NCBI RefSeq assembly: GCF_029227915.1
Contig: NC_079878.1
Location: 25,941,501-26,005,500, forward strand
Length of the DNA: 64,000 bases
Reading direction: 5' to 3'
Source: Hydractinia symbiolongicarpus
Taxonomy: Eukaryota > Cnidaria > Hydrozoa > Anthoathecata > Hydractiniidae
Under the pieces are notes generated by a model. The model had not been told where the DNA came from. It was given only the letters and a program-made list of their open reading frames with translations, and searched no databases. The translations under genes were made by a program, and so were the position numbers. Shown piece after piece: positions 23,190 through 44,797 of the stretch (positions are counted from its first letter, which is position 1; the number at the start of each line of letters is the position of its first letter).

Positions 23190-25300
23190 ATTGGTAGCTG
23201 AAAAGATATAAAAAAAGGTTTTAACAAAATTCTGCTCGAAGATACGATCTACAAAATGAAAAATACAAACTTTTCCTAACCTTCAGCAATCTTGATTTAA
23301 TTTTACTGACGAAAAATGTTTTCTTTCTTTTTTAAAAAATAGTTTTAAAAAAATGAAAGTACTCTTAATAAAAAATGTGAAAACAGCTTGTTTCGTTATT
23401 TTAACTCAATCGAATGTCCAGCAACGTGCGCGTTTTTTATAAGAATATTCCTCATAAAAATATCAGGCTTGGATTTCGTTAACACAATAGGTCTGTTGTT
23501 TGGAGCAATTGAGAAATGAGAATAATGATCAGCCTGGTTAGAATGTTGATATTCTTATAAAAAGGTCAGATTTACGAAAGATAACGAATATTTTTACGAT
23601 CGGAAGAAGTAAAATATGTTATGAAAGCGATCTTACACGTGTGTACTAGTAAAAAGATAAATCCTTTCGAAAATAATCCTTTCTTAATAACTTTATACTT
23701 TCACACAAAATAAATTTTGGCTGAGCGCGTTCTTAATATGTTTTTAGCTTAATTTCTGACAAATACCACAGCCTCAAGATTATTACAATTAGGTTCTTAT
23801 AAAGAAAGTGTAAAAAAACGAAACAGCAATGCACAAACCCAACCGTGGTAAAGATTGAATATAAAATCAAACCTGTTATTAACTATCTCTCTGATCCAAT
23901 TTAAACTCCTCTTGTTTAAAGTTGACAAAAACTTTTGAACTGTTATAAATATGGCTGCGTTGTTACAATATGATCTTTATTGTCAAAATGAGATTGTTTT
24001 TTCTGTCAATACAAATTTCACATATTAACAATATAACATTTTACGTTAGTAATATTTCATTCATATGTTTAAAATGATATAATGAACCTTTTAAAGACGA
24101 ATACAAAATTTTTAAATGCCTGGTCATTATTTTTAGTTTTCTACTGTTCCAAACAATTTAACCATTGTTTTTACCCTATTCCCAGACTGATATTTTTATT
24201 AAACAAATCGTGTAGAATGTTTCACGTGCAGTGGGTCTTAAATAAGCACTTTCCCTGTGTAATCACCCTCCACCTCGCTTGTTTTTATCGCGAATAGAAA
24301 ACCTCTTTGTAATAATCACCACATTTCAGCCAAATTTAGGTTAACACTGGCTTATTTTGTTTACTGTTAATTACTTCGATATCAGGCGAAAGAAATATTT
24401 CTCAGTTATTTTTCACTTTTTTAGCTTACAATCCTTCGACTACTACTGTATGGCAAGGATTGTAAACTAAAAAAAAAACCAACATTTTGAAAATTAGACT
24501 TGTTCTGAAGATTTGAGCTTTAGATAATTTCCACTGCTGTCAGATATATATTTTGTCATTTTAAAGGACTTGTATGGAATGTTGTGCTATTTTCTAAAAA
24601 CAAACAAACAAACAAAAAGCCCCACTATTGATTTTAAGAAACTCCCTAATAAGCTCCTCCATAGTGGCCGCAGATTCAAAACTTTGCTATTTTTTGAAAA
24701 AAATTAAGTACAATTTAAAAGGCCTTCCAGTCTTGGTGAAAACACTAAAAAACCTATAAAAACCATTTTATATTTTAGAAAATTTAGGAAAATGGAGTTA
24801 CTAGTAACCAAGCCTTTCTTTGTTTCCATCAGAGATGCTGTTATATCGAATTGTGGTGATTATGTTAGCAAAATTCAACAGTCGCATTGCAAGATAAATG
24901 TATCTGCTTAATTTTTTGTAGCATTTGATTATAGGAGGAATTGATATTGTGAAGTGAATCCAAATTTTACGCTATTTAGGAGATTTCAGGAATGTGGCCA
25001 CGCTGCAAGAGTAAATAAGTGACAAAACGGTAAATATCTGCTTTCATTTAATTATAAGAATATATTAGACATCTCAAACAGTTCATACAATATGTACACA
25101 AACGGATAAACGTTTCAAAAATAAACAGCTGTAAAAATCACATTATATTTACAATATGAAAAGAAGAGAAATTAAAAATAAAAATCTCGCGTTTACATTC
25201 TCACAATTCCTTAGTTGAGTATCAAATAAAACAAATCCATACTTTCGAAAAAAATGTGAATGAGAATCGTTAGTAAATAGGACATTCAAAGATGGAGTAC
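23190..25300. other. no gene seen
   Basis: AT-rich intergenic sequence. The one structured site is an inverted repeat at 24421-24436/24455-24470 (TTAGCTTACAATCCTT and AAGGATTGTAAACTAA), which could fold into a 15-16-bp hairpin with an 18-base loop. Confidence 0.5.
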
Positions 25301-25307
25301 CTTTAGT

Positions 25308-26160
25308 GGTTAAAATTTCGCGTGGATTAAGTTTTTGCGAAAAACGCGAAATTAAATCCACGTGAATTTTCCCAGGAAGGGCTTAACCGCGAAATTAAAT
25401 CCGAGAGAAATTTTATCCATTAAGGTAGCCATCAGGCAGAGAGTAAAAAAAAATTCGTGTAGATATAGAAAAATAAAGTTTAAAGAAGTTTTTGTTTGCA
25501 TATTTCGTGGTAACTTTAGGATAGAGATTTTTGTGAGAAGAAATTTTTGCGGAACTTATTATTGTGATTAAAAGGCCTTAAGGTAAATATCACGTGATTG
25601 AAACGAAAAAGATAAATAAACAATCTTTAAACCAAACTCTGAAATATTAGAAAATTTTGTACCACAACACTTTAAGAAAAACAATCCTTGCTCGTCTATA
25701 CCACCTCCGTGATCTGCTAATGAGAAATATAACCACTGTCATCGCGTTCTACAGAATGTTGACACACGCTGGAAAGAATATTTTCAATTGATTAACTTTC
25801 GCGAAGTCTTGTTTTCGCTAAAAATGCATTTCGCGAATGAACCATTTCAGGTTTTTTTAAAAGAATTTTCATTAATGTATTACTTTCTCGCAATTTGAAC
25901 TACGAAAAAGAAAATTAACGAAAAAGAAAATTGACGAAAAAGAAAATTAACAAAAAAGAAAATTGACGAAAAAGAAAATTGACGAAAAAGAAAATTGACA
26001 AAAAAGAAAATTGACGAAAAAATATTTTTTCTGTTTTTCAAAAAGCTTCCCAAAGTCAATTTTAACGAATTTTGGAGAATTTTCACGCAGTTATATTTTC
26101 GCAAATATAAATAAAATTCGCCAAATTCGCGAAAATTTATGTTTGCAAAAAATTAATCAA
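25308..26160. repeat. CGCGAAAT-rich degenerate repeat region with 16-bp tandem array
   Basis: Words such as CGCGAAATTAAATCC recur (25346, 25388), and TTTCGCGAA-type words recur at 25797, 25832 and 26120-26140, on both strands, suggesting a decayed inverted-repeat element. Inside it, 25910-26021 is a clean array of seven 16-bp units (GAAAATTGACGAAAAA with G/A variants). Open frames here are by-products of the repeats. Confidence 0.6.
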
Positions 26161-26247
26161 TTCAAGGTAATGAGTGTGTAGAAATTATAAAAATGAAAAA
26201 GTGAATGAACTGAACATTCTTTCAAAACAGTCATTAATAATGCTTAA

Positions 26248-26328
26248 TTTGATTGGCCGAGATCAGTCATGTTTGATTTAATTGGCTGAGAGGATCAACG
26301 ATGGTTAGTTTGATTGGTTGAGAGGATG
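26248..26328. repeat. three-copy ATTGG-containing tandem repeat
   Basis: Three imperfect units of about 30 bp, each with TTGATT-GG-GAGA (ATTGGCCGAG, ATTGGCTGAG, ATTGGTTGAG), sit just past the stop codon of the minus-strand gene, so probably in its 3' UTR. Each holds an inverted CCAAT box, but the position argues against a promoter. Confidence 0.6.
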
Positions 26329-26331
26329 TAT

Positions 26332-35080
<8,749 letters not shown>

Positions 35081-35913
35081 GGTAAGTTGTTGATAATTCT
35101 GAAAATATACAGAACAAACATCTTTTATACATCACATTTCTGTGAGATGTAAACATTTTTCATTGAGATAGATATGTACATGCAAACACAGGGACAGAAA
35201 ATAAAAACAATGGACCATAGCGATTGGAGATATTTAATTGCACAAGGAAGCTTGGTCTGAAATTGACAAAACCTTTTCCTACTAAAAAGAGAAGAAAGAA
35301 GGTGATAACAATCAAACACAATACCTTTTGCAACCTTTTTGATTCACATTGAAAAAACTCTTCAGCCACAATAGCAAAAATTTTCAAATGGAGTTTTTTT
35401 TGCAATTTTTAAGTTTTCTATAAGTTAAATTTACAAAAATTTTGCTCTCGTTTTCTCTCTTAACTGTTGTTCATGTAAAACAAATTATAAATTGCTGGCA
35501 TGAAATACACTTAATCTTTGTCATGACCTGGTATGGTCTTTGATTCAAAAACAGAAGCTATCAAAATCCAGCTCAATCAATATCTCAGACCAAAATTGGA
35601 TCTGGGAATTTTTTGAGTTCATGGAAAAGAAGTGTTTCACACTTTGGAAGAGAAATGTTTCAAATGAAAGAGAAGATCTTGCAGGAACAAAGGGGATATT
35701 TTGATAGAGAAAAGATGTCGTTTTTCAAAGAGAAGTGAACCATAGCAGAGTGAGAGAATCGTATCAATGGCAGTGTTCTGTCCAATCTTGGAACGCGTCC
35801 AATCTTTTGACAGTGACATATGGGTGGTTAGTCTGAAGAGTCGATTGCCCAATCTATGACCATACATAACCAATGTTAGAACAATTGTGGAAGACATAGA
35901 AAATTTTAAACTG
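35081..35913. other. no gene seen; upstream of the UBL-membrane-ARM gene
   Basis: A TTTTCAG acceptor-like site immediately precedes the start-codon exon, so a 5' UTR intron and a more distant promoter are likely. A 98-codon minus-strand open frame at 35637-35933 shows no recognisable domain and partly overlaps the inverted-repeat element that follows. Confidence 0.45.
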
Positions 35914-36524
35914 TATAGCGTATTATCCGCCAACTCCGTGAATCCGATAACTCCATGAAACTGCTTTCAAAGCCTACAACTTACCACAGCTCTGTCTACA
36001 ATTTTTAATGAATGAATTCAATTCGGGGTTTGATACTACAATTTAATCATTTTAGGGGTGTCTGAACTTGCGCATGACGAAAATTTAACGGTAAGTTCAG
36101 CCAGCTATACCTTTTTGTGATTTTTAAGTCAAGTGCGACGGTGGTCATTTTTGATATATATATTGTTAATCAGTTAATTGATTATAATTAAGGTCATGTT
36201 ATACCTTTTGTCAGGGCCCAATGAGTCGAAAATGTTTTCTAATGAATATATTTTAATTTTTAAATTATTTTTGTTAGTCATCAGAAAGCAAGAAAACGCG
36301 CTTTTTAAATTTCACAGAGTTGAAGGATCCATCACGGCTTTATCGGATGATAGTACATCATGGTCCACTAATAAATGGGTTTTTTCTTCTTGTCATACCC
36401 CCAAATGGTTCATCACAGACAGCGCTCTGATAATAAAAGTTTGAAATAACCGATATATTGACGATATGGATATAAGGATATTAAGTGTTTTTTTTCACGG
36501 AGTTGGCGGATTATACACGGTATA
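35914..36524. mobile_element. non-autonomous inverted-repeat element, about 610 bp
   Basis: The left end (TAGCGTATTATCCGCC then AACTCCGTGAA, 35915-35942) matches the reverse complement of the right end (36494-36524, TACCGTGTATAATCCGCC then AACTCCGTGAA) over about 30 bases with few differences. TA flanks both termini, pointing to a Tc1/mariner/pogo-type MITE. An 88-codon plus-strand frame inside (36178-36444) has no recognised transposase motif. Confidence 0.7.
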
Positions 36525-36683
36525 CCTCTTAAAAAGGAATTTTAAATTGAAACTTTTCCTGGCAAATTAAAAAGCCAAAAAATTATACCATGTAAACTAT
36601 TTAACCATATTAGCTGGCTAATAGCTATCTAGCAAGCTAGCTAAACTTCTTATCCAATGAAGTTACCAGCTCTAAATAACTAA

Positions 36684-37031
36684 GGGGCCGTCGACAAACA
36701 GTTTTCGTCTCTGTTAACAGCAAATTGGCAGTTGGGGGGGGGGGGGGGGGGAGAGTTAATGCATAGTCTGTTAAAAATATAAAAATGGAGACGAATTTCA
36801 TTTTCTCACCTTTTTTATTTCTTTTAGGGTAAATCAAAAAAATTCAACACATTAGAAAATGTTTCTGCAGTAAAAATCCGCACAAATCTAGAATTGGATG
36901 TTAAAAAAATGTATCTCGTTTTCTATAAGTCTCCACAAAGATTGTTCCGTAAAGCGCGGAGGAAGGGGAAAAATCCTATTTAACGGCCAATTTTCCGTTA
37001 ACGGAGACGAAAACTGCTTGTCGTCGACCCC
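36684..37031. mobile_element. PIF/Harbinger-like MITE with TAA target duplication
   Basis: Termini GGGGCCGTCGAC... and ...GTCGACCCC form an imperfect inverted repeat of about 50 bp (sharing CAGTTTTCGTCTC). It is directly flanked by TAA on both sides (36681-36683 and 37032-37034). G-rich termini with a 3-bp TAA/TTA duplication are the Harbinger signature. The 348-bp element contains a run of 17 or more G (about 36735-36752) and no coding capacity. Confidence 0.82.
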
Positions 37032-37303
37032 TAATAATATGGTAGAATACCATTGATCTGATTCTTTAGCTATATATAAAAATCTTATTTTTAAAATTTC
37101 GCTACTACAAACTGCAGCTATATAAATGCTAAATATATAACACCTGCTAGCTACTAGCTAGCTATGATTTTTACTGTGCCAAAAAACTGACTTGGTAAAT
37201 TCAACAGTATCAGCAATTTAGATAGCAGTTTTCCGACTGTACAGCTGTTAGCTATAAGTAAATCCCATATAATGGGCATAAAAGTTTAAGAAAAAGACAG
37301 TCT

Positions 37304-37650
37304 AAGGTGGTTATAGCTCTCGTACTCTGTGCGGGAGACCGGGGTTCGATTCCTCTTGACGGCGATTCAACATGGGCGAGTGAATGTTACCATAGCCCCA
37401 GGTTAACCCAAGCCATGTGAGGGAAATTGGGAAGATGGCACACTGTGTGGGCCGTTGGATGTTGCCGGGAGTTGTCTAGTAGAGCGCGGGCCCTAATTGG
37501 GTCTGCGTCGCTCAAAATGAGCATTAAATACTCTAGGACTCTCCATCTAAGCCATGGCCCCTCCTGGAAATAATAGACAGGGTATATCCTTCGATATTTG
37601 TGAGGCTAGCCATGTAAAATATGCACATCTATCTATCTATCTATCTATCT
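37304..37650 (+). repeat. tRNA-derived SINE, copy A
   Basis: The tRNA-like head has a perfect B box (GGTTCGATTCC at about 37343-37353). A body of about 270 bp and an (ATCT)n tail ending at 37650 follow. It matches copy B (39627-39981, opposite strand) with only two substitutions that I can see, but lacks the first 20 or so bases of the head, so its A box is incomplete. Confidence 0.88.
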
Positions 37651-39626
37651 AAAGAGCTGGCTAAGCTAACTAGGGGGGAGGCTGGCGACAAGCACTTTAC
37701 CAATATTATTTTCAAGAATATATGCATTTTAAATTAAGTGTGGGCTAGCTATAGCTATGCGCAAGCGAATTTTTGGTTACTTCAAATAACTTGTGGGATA
37801 AGGTGGGTAAACTTAGGAAAGTCTGGAACAAAATATGCAGCCACAGAAAACACATTGTTTTGTTGCCAAGCATATTCCAAAACATGGTTTTGGCTAATAA
37901 CTTTTAGTGCACAGAATGTTTTTTAATTGACTCATTTTTTCCCCGACGAACCCGCTGGAAGATTAATTTCCGCGCTCAGCGAAAAGAAATATCTCCTGTC
38001 TCTGCCGCAACCTCGATCTTAGGGCCCATCCTTTTAACATCTTTGAAAATAAGGAGAGGATGCGACATAGTTAGTTGTAAAGCTCTATTTTCAGTTCTCT
38101 TATTTCTGTTATATGTCAGGTTACAGATATGTGTTAAAATTTTGCTGTGAATTATTATAAACTTTAAGAATCCTAATAGTAAGGAATCTTACACTAGACT
38201 AACAACTTGATATTAAATATCAATTTTAATGTTAACTAACAATTTAGAGTTTCTTGATTGATTGACCTATGTGGCAATACCTCTCTTGATATAAGAATAG
38301 GTGCTGAATGAACAAAACTTCTTTTTTATTAAACACGACAAAAAAGATAAAAAGCATATAACATGTGGCGACAATTGATTACAATTACTTTGTAATGCCC
38401 ATTAGGTGGCTGCAATATGGCGTGACATAATGCTTCATTTCGAGTAAATTCAATCACACGAGGTGATTACTGCTTCGTTTAAATAAAACTTACCACAGCC
38501 AAAACAAGATATGACAAGAATTCCTTTTAAATTTCTGGTAGATAGCTACAATTCCCCTAAAATATATATTGAGATTACGTGGCAAATTTCGCAGTTCCTC
38601 CTCCCACAAGTACTTATATATAGTCTATTTTTATGCAGGCGATTTGAACCTGATGTTGATAACATCCAATTTCTCACAACGTGGTAACTGTTGCTGACGT
38701 CATATGGCCATTTCCAATTTCAAGGTTTTTGGGGATCCGGACGTAAATTATTCCGTAGGGCAGGCGTGCTAAAAAGGGCGTGCAAAATTTAAACACAGCT
38801 CATCTAACCTATGCAAAGCTAGCACCACCGTAGTCTGCCAGCTTCGGAGAACTTACGAGTCTGACAAGTCTCGGTGATCAAACCAAGGGCGGATCTAGGT
38901 TATTTTCTGGTTAGACGAAATTTAATATATTTTTGGTGATGTAAGCTCTTTTAGAGTTCTGTTGTTGTAAGTGTTACATACTTGCGATTCGCCTTTTTTC
39001 TGTCAAGAGCGAAAATCTTCACAAAGGTAAGATAAGGAAAAATGCTTCTTAGATTAGAAATTGTAAACAAAAATACGACCGTTGTGATTTTAACACTAAG
39101 GTTGAACCCCTGAATGGAAAATGCGTTCTTTTATAAAAGCAGACTTGAATCAAGGCTAGATCTTCCCTCTGCAAACTGCACGTATGTATTTCTCTATCTT
39201 GGTTATTACTCATTATTTAACTATAGTTTTTGTGAGAAGTAAGCGGCGAAGTAATTAACTAGTGACAAAAGTCTTTCCTAAATTTCCCCAATAATATTAA
39301 GTTAAACCCGAAATATAAGCCACTTGCACCATTTTCCTTTCTTACGTCCCTGCGTGTTACACCACAACCTCGTTTTCAGTCCTTATTTGCTTTTTAGCGT
39401 TTGGGTTGAGCTTGGATATTCTACTGTAATTTTTCAAAGTGAGCTTAGTTAATATGATTTCAAGTTGCACGTATTCCTTATTCGTTAACTTCAAATCGAA
39501 TTTATTTCGCGGTTGTTTGTAATGACCTATGTGAAAGATAATAAAAAGATTAAAGAACACATTGTCGCCTTTTCTGTATTTGTTTTTCTTTTTATGACGT
39601 TTTGTTTAAAAATGTCTGGCCAGCCA
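37651..39626. other. no gene seen
   Basis: Unique-looking noncoding sequence between two opposed SINE copies. A weak minus-strand exon-like frame at 38490-38560 (acceptor TTTTAG, donor GTAAGT, ending CHILFWLW) was considered and left out for lack of context. Confidence 0.45.
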
Positions 39627-39981
39627 TAGATAGATAGATAGATAGATGTGCATATTTTACATGGCTAGCCTCACAAATATCGAGGGATATACCCTGTCTA
39701 TTATTTCCAGGAGGGGCCATGGCTTAGATGGAGAGTCCTAGAGTATTTAATGCTCATTTTGAGCGACGCAGACCCAATTAGGGCCCGCGCTCTACTAGAC
39801 AACTCCCGGCAACATCCAACGGCCCACACAGTGTGCCATCTTCCCAATTTCCCTCACATGGCTTGGGTTAACCCGGGGCTATGGTAACATTCACTCGCCC
39901 ATGTTGAATCGCCGTCAAGAGGAATCGAACCCCGGTCTCCCGCACAGAGTACGAGAGCTATAACCACTAATCTACGGCGCC
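39627..39981 (-). repeat. tRNA-derived SINE, copy B (full-length head)
   Basis: Read on the minus strand, the head GGCGCCGTAGATTAGTGG includes a good A box (TAGATTAGTGG) followed by the perfect B box GGTTCGATTCC, so the RNA polymerase III promoter looks intact. The body matches copy A and the 3' tail is (ATCT)n (39627-39647). The close match implies recent insertion of both. Confidence 0.92.
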
Positions 39982-42900
39982 ATCTTATTGTCTTGAGATT
40001 ATGCTTTCAAAATTTACTTGAAACAAAAATTTGACATTTTAATAACAAAGGCAGCTCAATTAAAAGTGTTGTTGGTACAAAGCGATTCAAATCGTCTTTT
40101 TGGTAAACAGTGAGTAAACCGCAAGTAAATATATTACAATTAAAATAGCTGCTTTGTCTCCTGTTGCTTTTATGGCTATCATCTGATGAAACATGGCTAA
40201 AGTATCTTGCTTTATTGCTGTGTAATCTCTGTGTCAATAATACAAGTTGTCTGTCTGTTCGGACATGAAAATAATACCGGAGTAGCAATTTTTTCACTTG
40301 AACTTGCCGCTAAGCTAGAAAATAAGCTGGGTGCACTTACCAGGATTCCGTAATATCCGACATTTTGAACACAAACCCTCTGTGCTGTGCCGTTATGTGG
40401 ACAAAATTTTCCCTGAGTTCGGCGGAGAACAGCTTACACAATCAAAAACTAGCATGACAAATCGAGCCGTGTTACTGCTAAACTGGTTGTGCCACACGCT
40501 TTGGCATGACTTGGTTTGTCTTTATAAAATGAAATTTCGAGTTTCGAGCTGATGAGGAACATGTGCGTAAATATTATTTTTCACCAAAAAATTGATGGTG
40601 GGTAGCAACTAACTTTAAAATTTTGGTTGGGTTCAGTTAAACTCAGCTCGACTCAGATAAGATCGGAGCAACTCGAATCGGATCGAGTCGACTCTTGAAA
40701 CGGTGTGCCAAGTCAAGCAGCTGGAATCTTACGAGTTTAGTTCGGCACGGTAGAGTTTATATTAGAGGCCTCAGATTCTACTTATGGTGTCATTCACTCT
40801 CCTAGTTTTAACAGATAGCTGCTATAACAAATTCAATACATTTGAATTTGTCTGCTATGTTAAGGTTGTAGGCCACTTTTATTTTTCTGTGCTACACGTA
40901 GCCTTTCTTGTTCTATACAATCCTGGATGGGTGGAGCCTAAAACTGACTTTTAGTCTTATACTGAGAACTGTTAGCTGTTTATGATCTAAAATTTTAACA
41001 CTTTGGCAGGGTTGTAGACGGTTTCAAATAAATTGAATTTGTTTTGATGATGCTGCAAGCTTGCTTTGTGTCGCAACAAGACGCTCTCTCGCTGAAACTA
41101 CGAATTAGTATATGACTGCATGGGTGGACAATGAAAGCACTCACAATCCTCCATTCTTAGAAAAGCACTGAGCTAGAAGATTACTAAAATCCTACTAAGA
41201 AAGAATTTCCTGATTTCGCTCGTAGTTGTTTGTCAAGTTCTCACGTACTTTATTCCAAGGAATTAACGAGGTACAAAATTAATTACATGTCTCCCATTAA
41301 AATGTGACATAAATATCCAGGACATTAATTTAATGTAATTCGGGAAACGTGTAATGCAACATAAATTTGCATTCATATTTTGTTGTCCTTAAAACAGTTC
41401 ACCTTGTGTGACCAACGCAGGCTGTGTGCAGGTAACATTGCAAATGTTTTAAAGAAAACAAGAGAAACTCATTGTCGAATATTTTTTTATTTAATTTCCT
41501 GATTCACGTTATTTTCTTTTTGCAGCTAAGTCTAGTCTAATAAACTAAACTTATTATATTTCCCTTTTTGATATTTTTGATAGAGAAAGGAAAAAAGCAG
41601 GGTTACAAAAGCAGGACAGACATCAAAGCGCGAGAACAGAAAAGAGAGATAGGTATTCTGTCTAAGCTAAGTCGGGTGAGCTAAATCGCGTATCTTATCA
41701 TTAAAAAGTGATTTTTTTTCCGACCAACATTTTTTGTCGACTTTACTTTTGCCGAATTTTTTTCTCTACATTTCTTTTTGCCGACTTTTCTTTTTTGCCG
41801 ATTTCTTTTACCGATAAGGTAATTTAAATTATTTTTCAAAAGTTGTTATAGGCATTCGCTTTAATTTCTTTGCGTGATTGTAAATTGGGTTAAGGTGATA
41901 CTTGGTACCTACCTACCACGCTGAAAATAATTACTTAGAGACGATTCAGAACGAAGGTTTCTTTTGACTCTTGAATAGAGAGCAAATCCATCATTTAACA
42001 AAGTCATGCCTCAGATGAGAGTGGTTAAGTGGTAGGAACTCCCTTCTCACACTTTCTATGGAACTGAGAGATGTGTGCTGCTAGACATTTGTTGCTGTAG
42101 AACGCACAATTTGTGAGAAACATCGATAGAAAGAAAATCTAATGTTGTAGGTTGTACCCACAAGTAATTATATATGCTCATTCTATTTAAGCACCCGCAC
42201 TCCCAACTTGTAGAAATTTATTGCTCAGTAATAACAGACTCTACACAAATATCAGTAGAGCAGTACTTTTCCTAAGCCTAACAAAAGAGAAATATTTTCG
42301 TCCAATGGCTGAGGAGTAATAATAATCCAATTGATGCTCTTAAATTCTGACAACAGAAAGATTGTTTCCGAAAATTATGTATTTAGCGGTGATAACCAAT
42401 TGACGAAAGCGAAGCTTATCAGAAAAAGGGACATACATAAATTGTAAATATATAATTTCTTTTCCTAATTGAAACACCTTGCTTCAAATGAAATCTAATT
42501 TGGAATCGGTAATAGAATTTGATTCTTTTTTTTGTTTTTTGTTTATTATTGTAGTTTTTATTCTTTAAAAAATGATAAAGAAATTGTTAATCATGTACCG
42601 TTATTTCTTTAGCATAATTATCGAATTTATAAATCCAAAATAGTTTTATTCTAAAATCTGAATAGGCAACCATCTGCGTATAAAATATGGATATTTATGG
42701 GGAGGTTGCTAGTTTCAACAAGACAAACTTTTAGTGATGATACAACGGTTCTACAAGGGAAGCAAGTTAGAAGGTAATTAGAGTCAAATTTGGTTTGGTG
42801 GGCGTTCTTTCTTCAAGGTTCAGGCCACAGCTCCTTAAAGATAAATAAAAATATCTGAGCAGAAGAAGTTTATTACAATGTTTTTTCACATTTTTTGTTC

Positions 42901-44793
42901 AAAAAACAAACTTTCAATGTGCCAAGGACACATTGAGCCTTAAAATTCTGGAACAAATGGCATATGTTTCACAGCTCAATTTTCTTATTTGCAGTTCTTT
43001 AAAAAACAAAAAGTTGAGCTTAGCCAAAGACAATTAGGTTTGTTTGCACTGCATTAATTAATTCAATATGTGTTATTGGTCCTAGTAGAATTGAGCCTGC
43101 GCAGATTTTTTCAGAATCAAGAGCTTCTACCAGACACTTCACATTGTAGCCATAGGCCTGTGATCCAAGTGACGATGCTTTGTCATTAAAAGTTTAAACG
43201 AACATTTTTTTTATTTACATTTCGGATCATTGAGGAACAAAACTGCACGACAAGATCTTTGAGCGCACCTCCTCCTTAGCTTTTTCGTCCAATGGGAAAG
43301 TCGCGTCCAAAGTCCTTTATCCCAAAAACACGTAACCATTAATTATACGCCGGTTATTTTTTAGCATGGTCAGTTGGACCATGTTAAAAAATAACTTGCG
43401 CCTTAATCTTGATAGTTACTTTGAGGCTGAAAAGAAAATAGAGTTCCAGAACAAACCGCCACAATAATGAAAACAGTGGGCGACACAAAAAATGTCCTGC
43501 ATCAAATGTTGTAGGAACCCTTTATCTCTCTCAGGGCGCGAATTTTTGGAAACAATTTACGATACTGCTAACAATGTCTCCAAGCATTGAACCCCGTGAA
43601 ATAAATATAAATACTAATGATATACTTCGCTATTATTTAATATTTATTTATTGGTTACTTTTAATTTACTTTTACATTTTTACTTTTTTGTTACCTCTTT
43701 GAGTTTCTTTGTTACTTTCAACGTTTAATATGATACTCATTTCCTGTCAACATCTCAACCGGAAGTCTAAACTATAAAAAGTTTACTGAGCAATCAAGAA
43801 AAATTAAAAAAGATAATAAAAAATAAAACTCTTTAAAAATACAAAGTTTAGAATAACACTCAATAAAGACGGGCAAGATAAATACAATGTTATTATTGTA
43901 AATAAGTTAGAAACAAGCCTCCCTTGATGAATCAATGTTGTGATATTGAACACACCTCAAGAGAAAAATAAATATGTTTACTTTACCAATAAAGTTTCAG
44001 ACAAAGCGAAAACGTTGTGAGAAAGAGAGATTTTAATATTGACAGAGTTAACACAAACTAAGAAGTTCAAACGCATGAAAGATTAAAAGCGTTGTGTACA
44101 TTAAGGACGAGATAAGGTAAAATGAAAATGCTCATGTGAGATATATGTATGGTGTTTTTCTGTATGATGTTGAAGATCTGATTATAGAACAGATTAAAGT
44201 TGGATTTGGAGCGCTTTCCAAGGGTGTAGTTTCTAAGGAAGTTATTTAAGGAGGAATTTTTTAATAAGTTTTTCATAAAGCGTGAATTCTCTTTTTTAAC
44301 CAAAAATTAAATTTTAAAGTTGTATGCACGCTTTTATTAGAAGCAACGTAAAATTTTATTTGTTATTAAAAGGCTAAATTCATGCCACGTGTTTTCTTGC
44401 TTATTTACACTGTAGACTTATTTACATTACTTTTACAACAAGAAAAGTCTGGGGAACTAATAATGTTTTATAATTTCTGTTTTTTTTTCTGTTTTCATTT
44501 ACTCACTACTAGGCTAGACTGTCGCTTCCAGATTCTAAACCTTGTTTTTAATTTTAATATATGTGCAGTATTTTATGTTAAAATTTTTCCCCAAAATAGC
44601 TTTCTTGCTTGTTCCGGTCAAAGACATTTTCGTTCAGTAAGTCAGTCTGTGAGGTAATTGGTTGTACGTCTATTTATGTAGTTACCAGCCTCCATGTTGT
44701 TAGTTCTGGGCTGCGAGATCTTCCCCAGAACAATTGCTTACGCGCCGAACTAAGCAATTCTCCAACATGGAGTTGAAGGAGATAAAAGTGGTT
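39982..44793. other. no gene seen
   Basis: Long noncoding stretch. Notable pieces: repeated TTTTGCCGA words at 41735-41815, and a hairpin at 43353-43395 (19-bp stem GTTATTTTTTAGCATGGTC with one G-T pair, 5-base loop). Short open frames show no family resemblance. Confidence 0.5.
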
Positions 44794-44797
44794 TTAA

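Noticed and set aside
25880-26104. Phe/Ser-rich minus-strand frame
   Set aside because: Produced by the 16-bp tandem array.
35637-35933. 98-codon minus-strand frame as a gene
   Set aside because: No recognisable domain, overlaps the end of an inverted-repeat element, and has no usable splice context.
38490-38560. Minus-strand exon ending CHILFWLW, resembling part of an ABC transporter
   Set aside because: Only 20 codons, no neighbouring exons of such a gene in the window, and the similarity is to a short hydrophobic stretch.
39901-39981. tRNA gene
   Set aside because: A and B boxes are good, but the segment continues into a repeated body and (ATCT)n tail, and a near-identical copy exists at 37.3 kb: it is a SINE head.
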